This document shows, one piece after another, positions 25,041 through 34,424 of a stretch of 57,108 nucleotides of DNA. The notes below the pieces were generated by a model. That model had not been told where the DNA came from. It was given only the letters and a program-made list of their open reading frames with translations, and searched no databases. Origin of the DNA: JAJDNW01 sp039714495 (GTDB lineage Bacteria; Desulfobacterota; Desulfobacteria; Desulfobacterales; B30-G6); contig JBDLJD010000005.1 of the NCBI GenBank assembly GCA_039714495.1, forward strand, positions 1 to 57,108. Direction: 5' to 3'. Made by a program: the position numbers and the translations under genes. Each line of letters opens with the position of its first letter. Position 1 is the stretch's first letter.

Positions 25041-26753
25041 ATGAAATTGACATGGAAAATACGGCAATCAGACCAGAATACAGCATCTGATCTAGCGCGA
25101 CAGATGGGATTGCATCCTTTAACGGCAAGACTGCTCAACAACAGGTCCATATTCAGCCCGGAGGAAGCCGAACGTTTTTTGCGTCCTTCGTTAAAAGACC
25201 TCCCCCCTCCCAGCCTGCTCAACGACATTGACGTGGCCAGTGCACGCATTGTCGCTGCACTTGAAAACAAGGAAGAGATCCTGGTTTTCGGCGATTATGA
25301 TGTGGACGGCATCACGGCCACCTCTCTTTTGTACAGATTTCTGCAAAATGCCGGCGCCCGTATTTCCTATTACATCCCCAACAGGATTACGGAAGGCTAC
25401 GGGCTTAAACCGCGGCACATTACATCCTGTGCCCTGAACCGCAAAGCCAAGCTCATCATAACCGTGGATTGCGGATCGACCAGCCACGAGGCCATCAGGG
25501 AGGCACGGCAATACAATATCGACGTCATTGTAACCGACCACCATGAATTGCCGGATGAACTGCCTGACGCCCTGGCAGTGATTAACCCCAAAAGAAATGA
25601 GAGTGCTGCAGGCTTGGGCAACCTTGCCGGTGTCGGTGTGGCGTTTTACCTGATTATCCGTCTGCGCATGCAGTTGCGAGAAACAGGGTACTGGCGTGGA
25701 AAAAAGGAACCCAACCTAAAAAAGGCATGTGACCTCGTGGCACTGGGTACGGTGGCGGATGTGGTGCCCATGGTCAGTGCAAACCGTATTCTGACCAGGG
25801 CCGGGCTCGATGAATTGAAGACCAAAGGAAATGGAGGCGTTCGAATACTCATGGAGCAATGCGGCATCGATAAGCGCTACTTGGACGCTGCTGACATCGC
25901 CTTCAAACTGGCGCCACGATTGAATGCCGCCGGCAGGCTCGCCCATGCCGATGCTGCCATGGCGCTGCTCACGGCCGACAATCCGCAAGATGCTGCCAAA
26001 CACGCCGCCCACCTGCACGCATTGAACCTGAGACGCCGTGAAATGGAACGGGAAATACTCGAAGAAATCGACGCCCGCCTGAGTCGACACCCGCTCAACG
26101 CAAAAACCAACATTATTCTGCTCCATGGCCGGAATTGGCATGTGGGCCTTCTAGGCATCGTTGCTTCAAGGCTGGTGGGTCGGTTTGCTCGCCCTGTGAT
26201 TATACTCACCTTGGAAGGCGATATTGCCAAGGGATCGGCGCGCAGCATCCCCGGGATAGATCTTGCCGGTCTTTTGAACGCTTGTACTCAACACCTGATA
26301 TCCCATGGCGGGCATGCCATGGCGGCCGGGCTTCAATTGCAGGCAAATAAAATCGAAGCGTTCAGGGATGCTATTGAGCAATGCGCTGAGGAAATAATGG
26401 GCAAAGGCATGGCAGCGCCCTCCCTGGCAATCGACAGTGAACTTGATTTCAGGGATATTTCCCGTGCATTCATCGATGAAATGGAATTTCTAAAGCCATT
26501 TGGAGAAAAAAACCCCGAGCCCCTTTTTGCCACGGAGAATGTCCGCGTCACACAGTCAAAAACCCTTTCCGGCGGGCACCGGCGGATGAGCTTGAAGCAG
26601 GGAGAAGGCCGCAGTTTCCAGGCTATTCACTTCAACCCGGACCCGGATTTGGCTTCTCTCGATTTTTTAAGAAAAATAGCGTATCGTCTGCAAATAAACC
26701 GTTGGAATGGGACAGAGAACATCCAGCTGGTGATCGAAGACATTTTAAACTAA
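25041..26753 (+). CDS. recJ: Single-stranded-DNA-specific exonuclease RecJ, 570 aa
   Basis: A 5'-3' ssDNA exonuclease used in recombination and mismatch repair. DHH-family motifs are in order: FGDYDVDGITATSLL (83-97), TVDCGS (141-146), VTDHHELP (164-171) and LGTVADVVPM. The DHHA1 domain has GHAMAAGLQL, and a C-terminal OB-like region follows (NVRVTQSKTLSGGHRRMSLKQGEGRSFQAIHF). The length of 570 is standard. No clear ribosome binding site lies before the ATG. It converges on the next gene, their ends overlapping by 4 bp. Confidence 0.95.
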   Translation: MKLTWKIRQSDQNTASDLARQMGLHPLTARLLNNRSIFSPEEAERFLRPSLKDLPPPSLLNDIDVASARIVAALENKEEILVFGDYDVDGITATSLLYRFLQNAGARISYYIPNRITEGYGLKPRHITSCALNRKAKLIITVDCGSTSHEAIREARQYNIDVIVTDHHELPDELPDALAVINPKRNESAAGLGNLAGVGVAFYLIIRLRMQLRETGYWRGKKEPNLKKACDLVALGTVADVVPMVSANRILTRAGLDELKTKGNGGVRILMEQCGIDKRYLDAADIAFKLAPRLNAAGRLAHADAAMALLTADNPQDAAKHAAHLHALNLRRREMEREILEEIDARLSRHPLNAKTNIILLHGRNWHVGLLGIVASRLVGRFARPVIILTLEGDIAKGSARSIPGIDLAGLLNACTQHLISHGGHAMAAGLQLQANKIEAFRDAIEQCAEEIMGKGMAAPSLAIDSELDFRDISRAFIDEMEFLKPFGEKNPEPLFATENVRVTQSKTLSGGHRRMSLKQGEGRSFQAIHFNPDPDLASLDFLRKIAYRLQINRWNGTENIQLVIEDILN

Positions 26754-27688
26754 AATGTATAGCGGAGGGAAACCTCAATTCCCCTGTTTTCAGGCCTTGA
26801 GGCCAGGCTCACCTTCAGCCGTTTCCTTAGCTGATCGATCCATTGGCGCTCATTTTTACGGTTGTACTTGTGCGCGCTGGCTACGGATCCATATATATTG
26901 CCGGAATAAAAGCCGATTTCAACAAATGTTATCACGCTGCCTAGGGCATACAGGTCGTTGCTGAAAGACTCATAGGCCGCCCAGATCAATCCGCCATTGA
27001 CCAGCAGAGCGATCAGGGCATCCTGATAACGCCCGCAGTAAAGGTAGCCTGCTCCCGGTATCACAGCCAGCGTACCGGCCAGTCCCGGGCTCTTGCGCTT
27101 CATTTTCGGTTCTTTGTTCAATGATCTGGAAAGCGCCTCGATCCGGTAGGAATTGCGGCGCTCCTGACTTATCCCGTCCAACACCATCCTGGCCTGTTCC
27201 CACTGGCCCATGCCAATGTAGATCCAGCACATTTGATAATAGGCCTCGTCCTTTGTTTCGACGTCATCCGTAACAATGGCCAGGTTGCGCAGGGTATTGA
27301 TGGCAGCGCCGGCCTGATTGCTGCTCAGATAGGCTTCACTCATGCTGAATTGGGCCTGGTCGGAATAACGGCCGTCTGCATATGTACGTATGAGTTTCTT
27401 GAAAGACTGAAGGGCGCGTGCATACTGTCCGGCAAGGAGATAACACTGGCCGACCTTATAGGCGGCCTCTTCGACCCTGGCATGTTCGGGGAAGAGATGT
27501 ATAAAGCGTTTGTATTCAGAGGCGGCCATGAAATAGTCGCTTGCCGCAAAAAGGCTTTCGGCATATTCGAATTGGACGCCCGCGTCCACGCTTACGGCCT
27601 GCCCTGCATGAACCGGGTGCGTGGAATACCAGAAAAATGCGAAAAAGAGTATGGGGATGGAAGTTAAACGTTGGAAGGCCGTATTCAT
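26750..27688 (-). CDS. Exported TPR protein with C-terminal membrane segments, 312 aa
   Basis: A signal peptide (MNTAFQRLTSIPILFFAFFWYSTHPVHA) precedes tetratricopeptide repeats (about residues 35-190: FEYAESLFAASDYFMAASEYKRFIHLFPEH, AAYKVGQCYLLAGQYARALQSFKKL, AQFSMSEAYLSSNQAGAAINTLRNL, EAYYQMCWIYIGMGQWEQARMVL). Then come hydrophobic segments beginning PGLAGTLAVIPGAGYLYCGRYQDALIALLVNGGLIWAAYESF. The ATG at 27688 follows GGTGGAG and overlaps the upstream YidD-like gene (ATGA). The pair are probably translationally coupled partners at the inner membrane. The stop is UAG. The function is unknown. Confidence 0.75.
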   Translation of the reverse strand: MNTAFQRLTSIPILFFAFFWYSTHPVHAGQAVSVDAGVQFEYAESLFAASDYFMAASEYKRFIHLFPEHARVEEAAYKVGQCYLLAGQYARALQSFKKLIRTYADGRYSDQAQFSMSEAYLSSNQAGAAINTLRNLAIVTDDVETKDEAYYQMCWIYIGMGQWEQARMVLDGISQERRNSYRIEALSRSLNKEPKMKRKSPGLAGTLAVIPGAGYLYCGRYQDALIALLVNGGLIWAAYESFSNDLYALGSVITFVEIGFYSGNIYGSVASAHKYNRKNERQWIDQLRKRLKVSLASRPENRGIEVSLRYTF

Positions 27689-28086
27689 GGACGGCTCCAC
27701 CAGAAATCGTTTTGCTGCAAGGGGTCGAAGACGTACGCTTGATTGTCTATGATGATTTGTTCGGCAATATGCTTTTCGTCACGACCACATCTCAGCAGGC
27801 GGTCACTGGTCATGACCCAGCCTTTGATGAAGCCGTGCTTCTTAAACGCCTGGGAACTGTAGTGCGAGCAACTCGGGTGCATCATGCACCGCCGTCCGTC
27901 TGCCCGGGAAACGGTTTTCCGGAAAAACTTGAGGGCAAATGCCATGGGGCCGGTATCTTCCTCCGGAATTTCAGGCCCAAAAGCGGTTTCATCGCCAAAA
28001 GCCGGAGAATAAGCAATGGCCATGAATAATAGGCTTAAGATAACAATAGAATGTCGTTTTTTTGATCTCATAGTTAAATGAACCAT
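27685..28086 (-). CDS. Exported YidD-like protein, 133 aa
   Basis: The core ALKFFRKTVSRADGRRCMMHPSCSHYSSQAFKKHGFIKGWVMTSDRLLRCGRDE is the YidD (membrane protein insertion efficiency factor) motif with its conserved cysteines. Unlike standard YidD (about 70-90 aa with an amphipathic N-terminus), this protein begins with a Sec-like signal (IVILSLLFMAIAYSPAFG), so the core may face the periplasm. Two ATGs are possible, 28086 and 28071 (MRSKKRHS); neither has a clear ribosome binding site. Coupling to the TPR gene suggests a dedicated pair. The usual rnpA-yidD-yidC context is absent. Confidence 0.75.
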   Translation of the reverse strand: MVHLTMRSKKRHSIVILSLLFMAIAYSPAFGDETAFGPEIPEEDTGPMAFALKFFRKTVSRADGRRCMMHPSCSHYSSQAFKKHGFIKGWVMTSDRLLRCGRDEKHIAEQIIIDNQAYVFDPLQQNDFWWSRP

Positions 28087-28127
28087 CTGGGTATTTTCTA
28101 CGTCATCCCCGCCCTTTGAATTTAATA

Positions 28128-28227
28128 GCGGCGACCTGTCCGGCGAAGCACGAAGTGCGAAGACGGAAGCCGCGTAGCAAAATGATTTAGGGATGACAGC
28201 CCACGGCGAGCGTCCCTAAATCATTTT
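28128..28227 (-). repeat. Two-hairpin element after gspE (copy 2, expanded)
   Basis: The first hairpin is a perfect 15-bp stem (28213-28227 with 28179-28193) that includes the gspE UGA stop. The second has the family stem GCGGC/GCCGC (28128-28132 and 28169-28173), but its loop is enlarged and itself contains the hairpin GCAC-GAA-GTGC. It lies between gspE and the YidD-like gene and could also act as the operon terminator. Confidence 0.65.
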
Positions 28228-29975
28228 TGGGTGACGCGCAGTACTTCTTCTATTGTCGTTGTGCCGGCCAGTACCTTTTGAATTCCATCCCTGCGCAGTG
28301 AAACCATGTTCATGCGAAAGGCCTCCTCCTGAATGCGGTTGGCATCGAACGATTTTAAAATCAGGCTTTTGAGCCGGCTCTCCATTTTCAGGATTTCAAA
28401 TATGCCGATTCGACCCCGATAGCCTGTATTGAAACAATGTTCGCAGCCTCTTGCCTGGAAGACAGTGGCTTCATTGATCTGCTCAGGAAGTATTCCTATA
28501 TTCTGCAGCATAATTTCATCCGGATGATACGGCTCCCTGCACTTTTCACAAAGTACACGCACGAGCCTTTGGGCGGCAACGGCAATAACCGAGGATGAGA
28601 TGAGAAACGGCTCGATGCCGATATCCACAAGTCTTGTTATCGCACCGGCTGAATCGTTGGTGTGCAGTGTCGAAAACACGAGATGACCTGTAAGCGCCGA
28701 CTGTACAGCTATCTCAGCTGTTTCGTGGTCGCGTATCTCTCCCACCAAAACCACGTCAGGATCCTGGCGGACAATGGATCTCAGGCCCCGTGCAAAAGTG
28801 AGGTCGATTTTAGGGTTGACTTGTATCTGACTGATGCCGTTGATCTGGTATTCAATAGGGTCTTCAATGGTGATGATATTGATGTCCGGCGAGTTGAGGG
28901 AAGACAGGATCGCATAAAGCGTCGTTGTTTTGCCGCTGCCCGTGGGTCCGGTCATCAGAATTATGCCATTGGGTGAAGAAACAAGCCCTTCCATAGTGGC
29001 CAACCGGTCCGGGCTGAGTCCCAGATCCGAAAGCTTCAGCAAGGAACTGGTTTTGTTCAACAGTCGTAAGACAACCCTTTCGCCAAATGCAGTCGGGATG
29101 GTGGAAACACGCACGTCGATCTGCATGTTGCCGATTTTAACCTCCAGCCGGCCGTCCTGGGGCAGCCTTTTTTCGGCGATGTTCATTTTTGCCATCACCT
29201 TGATTCTGGAGATGAGGGAAGCCTGGATCCATTTGGGTGGGGTCAACAGGTCATACAGGATGCCATCCACGCGGTAGCGGACCTTGAAACTGTCTTGATA
29301 GGGCTCGATATGGATATCGCTGGCCCTGGCTTTGATGGACTGCGACAGAATATGATTGACCAGCTTGATGATGGGGGCATCGCTGGTGTCGTCCAGGAGG
29401 TCGGCCGTGGTTTCTATTTCGCCGATGACCATGCCGTCGTCCTCCTCCATGTCCTGGACCAACTGCTCGGCAGAATCCCTGCTCATGTCATAGGCGAAAT
29501 TGATAGCAGCAATGATTTCATCCCTGGTGGACAGCACGATTTCGCAGGTTTCCATGCCCAGCAGCCCTGCAAGGTCATCCAGGGGCTGGAAGTCCGCTGG
29601 GTCGTGGACGGCAATGGCGTCCAATTTCGCTGGCGTGATGCGGCCCCTATCAGTATCGTTTTCGGTCGACCCGCCTGACGATTCGTCCGATGGCGCCTTA
29701 ACCTCGAGGGGGAGCATATGATATTTTTTTAGGAATTGGATCGGCACCTTCTGGGTGAAATCTCTTTGTATATTTTCAAGGGGGATTTTCTCCCAGACCG
29801 GCAGCTGATACTGGATTCCCATGGCCTCGAGAAGTTGTTCCTCAGTAATCACCATTTTACGGCATAGAATCTCACCCACATCTCCACCTGTTTTGCCCTT
29901 GGTCTCAAGGGCATCCTCCACATCTTGTTCGGAGACGTTAAATTGTGTTTTCAGGATTTGGGTTAATGATTTCAT
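28221..29975 (-). CDS. gspE: Type II secretion ATPase GspE, 584 aa
   Basis: Cytoplasmic hexameric ATPase that powers pseudopilus assembly. The N-terminal GspE/MshEN domain (residues 1-165) is followed by the ATPase core. Walker A is GPTGSGKTTTLYA (343-355), then the Asp box IITIEDPIEYQI, Walker B VVLVGEIRDHETAEIA and the His box TGHLVFSTLHTNDSAGA. A zinc-type tetracysteine follows (CEKC and CEHC). All catalytic features are present. It is the last gene of the gsp operon and sits 45 bp after gspD. A PilB-like role is excluded by the gspC-N context. Confidence 0.95.
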   Translation of the reverse strand: MKSLTQILKTQFNVSEQDVEDALETKGKTGGDVGEILCRKMVITEEQLLEAMGIQYQLPVWEKIPLENIQRDFTQKVPIQFLKKYHMLPLEVKAPSDESSGGSTENDTDRGRITPAKLDAIAVHDPADFQPLDDLAGLLGMETCEIVLSTRDEIIAAINFAYDMSRDSAEQLVQDMEEDDGMVIGEIETTADLLDDTSDAPIIKLVNHILSQSIKARASDIHIEPYQDSFKVRYRVDGILYDLLTPPKWIQASLISRIKVMAKMNIAEKRLPQDGRLEVKIGNMQIDVRVSTIPTAFGERVVLRLLNKTSSLLKLSDLGLSPDRLATMEGLVSSPNGIILMTGPTGSGKTTTLYAILSSLNSPDINIITIEDPIEYQINGISQIQVNPKIDLTFARGLRSIVRQDPDVVLVGEIRDHETAEIAVQSALTGHLVFSTLHTNDSAGAITRLVDIGIEPFLISSSVIAVAAQRLVRVLCEKCREPYHPDEIMLQNIGILPEQINEATVFQARGCEHCFNTGYRGRIGIFEILKMESRLKSLILKSFDANRIQEEAFRMNMVSLRRDGIQKVLAGTTTIEEVLRVTQK

Positions 29976-30020
29976 GATTGCCTTTTTCTTGTCCTCCGAG
30001 AAAGATATTCGCTGCTAAGG

Positions 30021-32078
30021 CTACTCCTGTTTATCCAGAATCTGCTGCTGGTAGACAGGATCATCATCATACAACTTTATACTGCCGGATCTCTCTTTAT
30101 CCATAGCCCCCTTTTTGTTTCCGTAAATGGCGGCCGCTTCTTCTTCATTCTCTATGACGTGAGGCGTCAGAAAAACATACAGGTTCGTTTTTTCGCGGGA
30201 TTCAGAAACGGATTTGAAGAACCACCCCAACAGGGGGATGTCCCCGAGGCAGGGAATCTTGTTCTCTGTCCGGGAAAAAGAGTCGTCGATCAGCCCGCCG
30301 AGCACGATGGTGTTTTTGTCATTGACGATCACGGTGGTTTCAATGGTGCGCTTAAGGGTGGTTGGCCGGTCCGGCGTTGTCGTGGCCAGTTCATCCAGCT
30401 TGGTCATCTCCTCGAAGATCGTCATGCGCACAAAACGTTCCTTGCTGATATGAGGGGTTATCTTCAGGGTGATACCCACATCCCTGTATTCATACGAACT
30501 GTAAGTTTCGACACCGGTTTCGGCGGCGGAACGGGTTTGAAAGGGGACGTTTTTGCCCACGTTGATGCTGGCCTCTTCGTTGTCGGTGGTTAATAACTGG
30601 GGCGTTGCCAGGATATGGACATCCTTGTCCTTTTTGTACGCCTGAACAACCGCTGCAATGCTGGGGAACTTGATGCCCCCGACCTCGATGAATTCACCCA
30701 GCACCCCCAGGGACAGGCCTTGCGGAAAAGTGCCAATGCCGGTTACACCGCCACCCATCCCAGCGATGTTACTGTACCCCGGATCCTGTCCGCTGAACCC
30801 GCCGCCGTAGGCGCCTTCACGCCCGTTGTAGTTGACTTCTCCGGCTGCCGTCCATTCGGTCCCCAGATTGAAATCTTTGTCCAGATCGACCTCCATGATG
30901 AGGCACTCGATATAAACCATGGAACGGGGGATATCCAACTTCTTGATAATGGTTTCAAGAAACAGGTAATCTTCCTTTTCAGCCATGATAATCAGGCTGT
31001 TGGTGGCTTTGTCTGCTTTGATAATCACCTCGCTGGAGATCACCGGCGCTTTTTTAGGATCCTTGGAGGTTCCTTTTCCGCTTTTCTGGGTGGGGAGTTC
31101 CTGGAGTACCTTGGCCAGGTCTTCAGCCACGGCATTTTCAAGATAATAGACATGGATGCCCTCCTTGCCTTTGGGAGTTGCCTTGTCCAGCATCTCCACC
31201 AGTTCTCTTATCCGGTGGGTATTGGTCTTACTGGCCAGAACGATCAGGGTGTTGGTGCGGTCGTCGGCCACAAAATTGACGGTGTCTGTGATAGCACTCT
31301 TCTTGGACTTGGACTTTCGGACCGTAAAAACGGACTGCATGATTTTTACCAGGTCCTTGGCGCTGGCATGATGCAGCGGGAGAATGGACAATTCCTGTCC
31401 GATGCCCATGATATCAATGGTTTCGACAATTTTTTGCAGACGTTTGATATTGGAATAGACATCCGTGACAATGAGCATATTGGTTGGAGGATAATCCAGG
31501 ATGACGCTGCTCTTGGATACCAGCGGAGACAACAGCTTTTTAACATCGCTGGGATTGGCGTATTTAAGGGGAATCAGTTGGGTTACCACCTTGTCCTCAG
31601 CCAGCCCGCTCTCCTCCCTGAGTCTGGTTTCTATGTTTTTGGAGCGCGCATCAGGGGCCGGGACGATTTTAATGATTTTGCCTGCTTTTACCGTGGTGTA
31701 TCCGTGTACTTCAAGAACGGATTCAAAAACACGGTAGGCTTCTGCAACTGATATTTTAGAGGGTGAAATGATGGTCACCTTGCCCTTGACCCGCTGGTCC
31801 ACGACAAAATTTTTGCCGGTCATTTCGCTGATGAATTTTATCAGAACATTGATATCCACGTTGTTAAAATCGATGGATACCGGTTGGGAGGGACTCAGCT
31901 TTTTCGAAGTCGCCTTGTTATCACCCTCCGTATGGTTTTGCGCCAGGGTTGTTTGGCACAGCAGCACACCGCAAATGACAACACTGAGAACAAGCGCCAA
32001 ATTCGGCCAACTAAGAAAATAGCGCTTCTTGATACGATTGGTCCAAACATTTATTTTCGAACAAATAAGGCTCATCAT
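30021..32078 (-). CDS. gspD: Type II secretion outer-membrane secretin GspD, 685 aa
   Basis: Forms the outer-membrane channel. After an N-terminal hydrophobic export segment (LALVLSVVICGVLLCQTTLAQ) come the N0 domain (VSIDFNNVDINVLIKFISEMTGKNFVVDQRVKGKVTI) and repeated secretin N domains (VIPLKYANPSDVKKLL, ILPLHHASAKDLVKIMQ, VYYLENAVAEDLAKVL). The secretin core contains ILATPQLLTTDNEEASINVGKNVPF and ends ...VVLGGLIDDSFSRTENKIPCLGDIPLLGWFF...TNLYVFLTPHVI. I chose ATG 32078, 8 nt after an AGGTGG site, over an upstream GTG. The stop is UAG, with a second in-frame UAG two codons later. No pilotin gene was seen. Confidence 0.95.
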   Translation of the reverse strand: MMSLICSKINVWTNRIKKRYFLSWPNLALVLSVVICGVLLCQTTLAQNHTEGDNKATSKKLSPSQPVSIDFNNVDINVLIKFISEMTGKNFVVDQRVKGKVTIISPSKISVAEAYRVFESVLEVHGYTTVKAGKIIKIVPAPDARSKNIETRLREESGLAEDKVVTQLIPLKYANPSDVKKLLSPLVSKSSVILDYPPTNMLIVTDVYSNIKRLQKIVETIDIMGIGQELSILPLHHASAKDLVKIMQSVFTVRKSKSKKSAITDTVNFVADDRTNTLIVLASKTNTHRIRELVEMLDKATPKGKEGIHVYYLENAVAEDLAKVLQELPTQKSGKGTSKDPKKAPVISSEVIIKADKATNSLIIMAEKEDYLFLETIIKKLDIPRSMVYIECLIMEVDLDKDFNLGTEWTAAGEVNYNGREGAYGGGFSGQDPGYSNIAGMGGGVTGIGTFPQGLSLGVLGEFIEVGGIKFPSIAAVVQAYKKDKDVHILATPQLLTTDNEEASINVGKNVPFQTRSAAETGVETYSSYEYRDVGITLKITPHISKERFVRMTIFEEMTKLDELATTTPDRPTTLKRTIETTVIVNDKNTIVLGGLIDDSFSRTENKIPCLGDIPLLGWFFKSVSESREKTNLYVFLTPHVIENEEEAAAIYGNKKGAMDKERSGSIKLYDDDPVYQQQILDKQE

Positions 32079-32105
32079 GTGATTACCCACCTGGATTTCA
32101 ATATA

Positions 32106-32148
32106 GCGGCTCAGCCGCGTTCCATAAAAAATGCCTGAAGGAAATTTA
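32106..32148 (-). repeat. Two-hairpin element after gspC (copy 3)
   Basis: The second hairpin is GCGGC-TCA-GCCGC (32106-32118). The first, directly after and including the gspC UAA stop, is imperfect in this copy (ATAAATTTCC against GGCATTTTTTAT). It lies inside the operon, before gspD, so it is unlikely to be a full terminator. Confidence 0.5.
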
Positions 32149-33009
32149 TTCTTCGATTTTATAGTCTATGGTCCTGAGTTGTCCCCTTCTTCTGACTTGG
32201 ACCTGTACACCGCTAGCCGACTGAAGGCTTTCGTAGAGTTTCAACGCATCGTCCACCGACTCGATGCTGTTCCCATCCACACCGATGATTACGTCGCCGT
32301 TCCTAAGCCCCATTTCGCTGAAGATCGATTTGGACCGAATACCTGAAATCGTAAGCCCGTCAGGCTTGCCATCCTTGAAATGCGGTCGGATGCGAATCTG
32401 TTTCATCAGGGTATTCAGGTCATTGACCGCTGCATCGATTTTATCACGCTTCAACGTGATGTTTGTCTGAACCGGGTCGGCACTCTTTCTTGGGGAAGAT
32501 CCGGTGCGACGTGCGGTAGATGAGGAGGTGCTTTTAATTTTTTCCATTTCCAGAACTTCATAGGCGCCGTCCACCTCCAGGATGACTTTTTCACGGTGTA
32601 TTTCTTTTACGATTGCATTTTGTACGGCATCGTTGACCCTGTAAAGGGTCTGCTTTCTCAATTTTGTATCTTCAATAACAGCATAGGTTTCCGTGGTTTG
32701 TCCGGTGACGGTTCCCCACAATTTCAATTTGAGTTCGGTCTTTTTCAATTCCTCGATATCAACTTTTTCCTCAACAATTTCTACGGTCTGCTTTGCTTTA
32801 ATGTGGAAAAGATTGCGCTCCTTGATATGCCGGTACTCACCCAGGGGTTTATGGGACTCCTTGTCGATAGAATGTGTCTTGCCCACCGCGGCAATGCTTG
32901 CGTTCTCCATCATGAGTTTCGATGCAGCGGTCTGGTAAAAAAGGCTGACACCGAAATAGGCGCCTCCGGTAATGAGCAACAGGTTGATTATGGTTAAATA
33001 GAATCTCAT
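32146..33009 (-). CDS. gspC: Type II secretion inner-membrane protein GspC, 287 aa
   Basis: Bridges the inner-membrane platform and the secretin. One N-terminal membrane helix (YLTIINLLLITGGAYFGVSLFY) is followed by the homology region with LKLKLWGTVTG and a charged linker. A C-terminal PDZ domain closes it (about 205-287: LTISGIRSKSIFSEMGLRNGDVIIGVDGNSIESVDDALKLYESLQ). The length and layout are typical. The ATG overlaps the gspN stop (ATGA). Placement of gspC after gspN, rather than first in the operon, is common in this group. Confidence 0.88.
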   Translation of the reverse strand: MRFYLTIINLLLITGGAYFGVSLFYQTAASKLMMENASIAAVGKTHSIDKESHKPLGEYRHIKERNLFHIKAKQTVEIVEEKVDIEELKKTELKLKLWGTVTGQTTETYAVIEDTKLRKQTLYRVNDAVQNAIVKEIHREKVILEVDGAYEVLEMEKIKSTSSSTARRTGSSPRKSADPVQTNITLKRDKIDAAVNDLNTLMKQIRIRPHFKDGKPDGLTISGIRSKSIFSEMGLRNGDVIIGVDGNSIESVDDALKLYESLQSASGVQVQVRRRGQLRTIDYKIEE

Positions 33010-33875
33010 CGCAATGAAAATTTCGGTTTTTCGATGGTCCCGTACAACTTGACGGGAAAGCCTTTCTCCCCGGTTTTCTTGGACGGCAGCAGGCTCTTAG
33101 GCAAAGCTTTCTTCAAACTCGCCATCAATAGATGCTGCGGGATTACATTTCCCTTGAATTCAAGCCGGCTTCTTTCAAAGGGCTGTCGGAATAGGACAAT
33201 ACCGGTGACGTCGCCCTCAACCTGGTCACCACTAATTTCGCAGCGTTTGAGTTTCAGCGAACGCCGGTTTACAACTAGTTCTGCCTCCAATTTGTCAAAG
33301 GATAGGTTGTTTATGCTGAAAACCGGATTGGTCAACCCCACCTCGCCATCCTGGACATGCAGGATGACATCAAGGCTGTTTTCGGCTTTTTTGTCGCGGC
33401 CGAAGTCGATGGTGCCGTCCAAACGTCCTGCTACCTTACGCCCGGAAAGTATTTGCAGATACTCATTTTCCTCCAGCCGGATCCCTTTCAGTTCGGCCGC
33501 CATGGTCATCTGATAAGCAGGCTCCCCTTTTTGAACGTCGATCGACCCCTTGAGATCGCCGCTGTAGGCCATGCCGCTAAAAAGCACTTTTTTTGATGGC
33601 GAAAAAACCGACAGATAGTGGGGCCGGACATGCACCCTCTCGAGGTCGAACCATGTATCCCCTTGGTAGGCGATGGAAACCGTACGAAGGTTCAATCCCG
33701 GCGGAAAAGACGGTTTTACGGTGTCCGCTGTAACAGTGTATTCAGGATGATGCTTTGCCAGATACCCGGAAAAATACTCCATGGCCGTATCCGCCGGAAA
33801 CAGCACATAAAGGAAAAACAGCGTCACGGCAATGATATATCCGGAATAAAGCACCCATTTTATCAATTTATTCAT
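33006..33875 (-). CDS. gspN: Type II secretion protein GspN, 289 aa
   Basis: An N-terminal membrane segment (WVLYSGYIIAVTLFFLYVLF) is followed by a beta-rich periplasmic domain of AsmA-like character (YTVTADTVKPSFPPGLNLRTVSIAYQG, LKGSIDVQKGEPAYQMTMAAELKGIRLEE, AGRLDGTIDFGRD). This matches the GspN family of Desulfobacterota-type systems. Its role is accessory and poorly known. It starts 3 nt after the gspM stop and overlaps gspC, so translational coupling is likely. Confidence 0.82.
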   Translation of the reverse strand: MNKLIKWVLYSGYIIAVTLFFLYVLFPADTAMEYFSGYLAKHHPEYTVTADTVKPSFPPGLNLRTVSIAYQGDTWFDLERVHVRPHYLSVFSPSKKVLFSGMAYSGDLKGSIDVQKGEPAYQMTMAAELKGIRLEENEYLQILSGRKVAGRLDGTIDFGRDKKAENSLDVILHVQDGEVGLTNPVFSINNLSFDKLEAELVVNRRSLKLKRCEISGDQVEGDVTGIVLFRQPFERSRLEFKGNVIPQHLLMASLKKALPKSLLPSKKTGEKGFPVKLYGTIEKPKFSLR

Positions 33876-33878
33876 CGC

Positions 33879-34424
33879 TTACACTTCAAGTGTCTCTACT
33901 TGTAAAACAACGTTTAAGATACCTTCCTTGTCGTCGCTCTTGGTCAATGATATTCTTTTAATGGAGACCATATTTTGAGAGGTTTCGATTTTATAAAGGT
34001 ATTGGGTAATCTGTTCCAAGGTCAGCCCTTTCAGTTTCATCTCCACCTTGGATATTTTATAGGGGCTGTCCTTTTGCTGGGTCAGCGTCGGTTTCATGGA
34101 GGCCATTTTATCTTTTATGCCCACCTCCCCGGCTAACTGGACTAGAAATGAGAGCAGCGTGAAGCTTTTCCGACGTTGTTTGAACCGCTTCTCAGCCTTT
34201 TCTCCGGCGTTGATCAGGTTTTCATATTCTGCCTTGAGAGAGTGTATTTCTTCGAGGTTATGGCTGTTCACGGCCAGGTTGCGCTTCAATCTCTCCTTGC
34301 GGTCCATGAAGGGAAAGACCGCAAATCTGATTAACACAAACAGGCAGAGGCATCCGATGCCGAACAGCACGGCGGCCCTTTCGCGCCGGTTGAGTTTCAT
34401 GGCTATGGGTTTTAACCACTTCAT
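33879..34424 (-). CDS. gspM: Type II secretion protein GspM, 181 aa
   Basis: Inner-membrane platform protein that pairs with GspL. A positively charged cytoplasmic start (LNRRERAAVLFGIGCLCLFVLIRFAVFPFMDRKERL) contains the single membrane helix. A coiled stretch and a ferredoxin-like periplasmic domain follow (LKGLTLEQITQYLYKIETSQNMVSIKRISLTKSDDKEGILNVVLQVETLEV). The start overlaps the gspL stop as TGATG. Confidence 0.85.
   Translation of the reverse strand: MKWLKPIAMKLNRRERAAVLFGIGCLCLFVLIRFAVFPFMDRKERLKRNLAVNSHNLEEIHSLKAEYENLINAGEKAEKRFKQRRKSFTLLSFLVQLAGEVGIKDKMASMKPTLTQQKDSPYKISKVEMKLKGLTLEQITQYLYKIETSQNMVSIKRISLTKSDDKEGILNVVLQVETLEV

Noticed and set aside
28179..28227. Simple terminator after gspE only
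   Set aside because: The 15-bp stem could terminate, but it includes the stop codon and is followed by the GCGGC/GCCGC stem found after five other genes, so it is listed as part of that family.
30615..31751. 378-residue plus-strand open frame
   Set aside because: Antisense to gspD; no start signal or domain.
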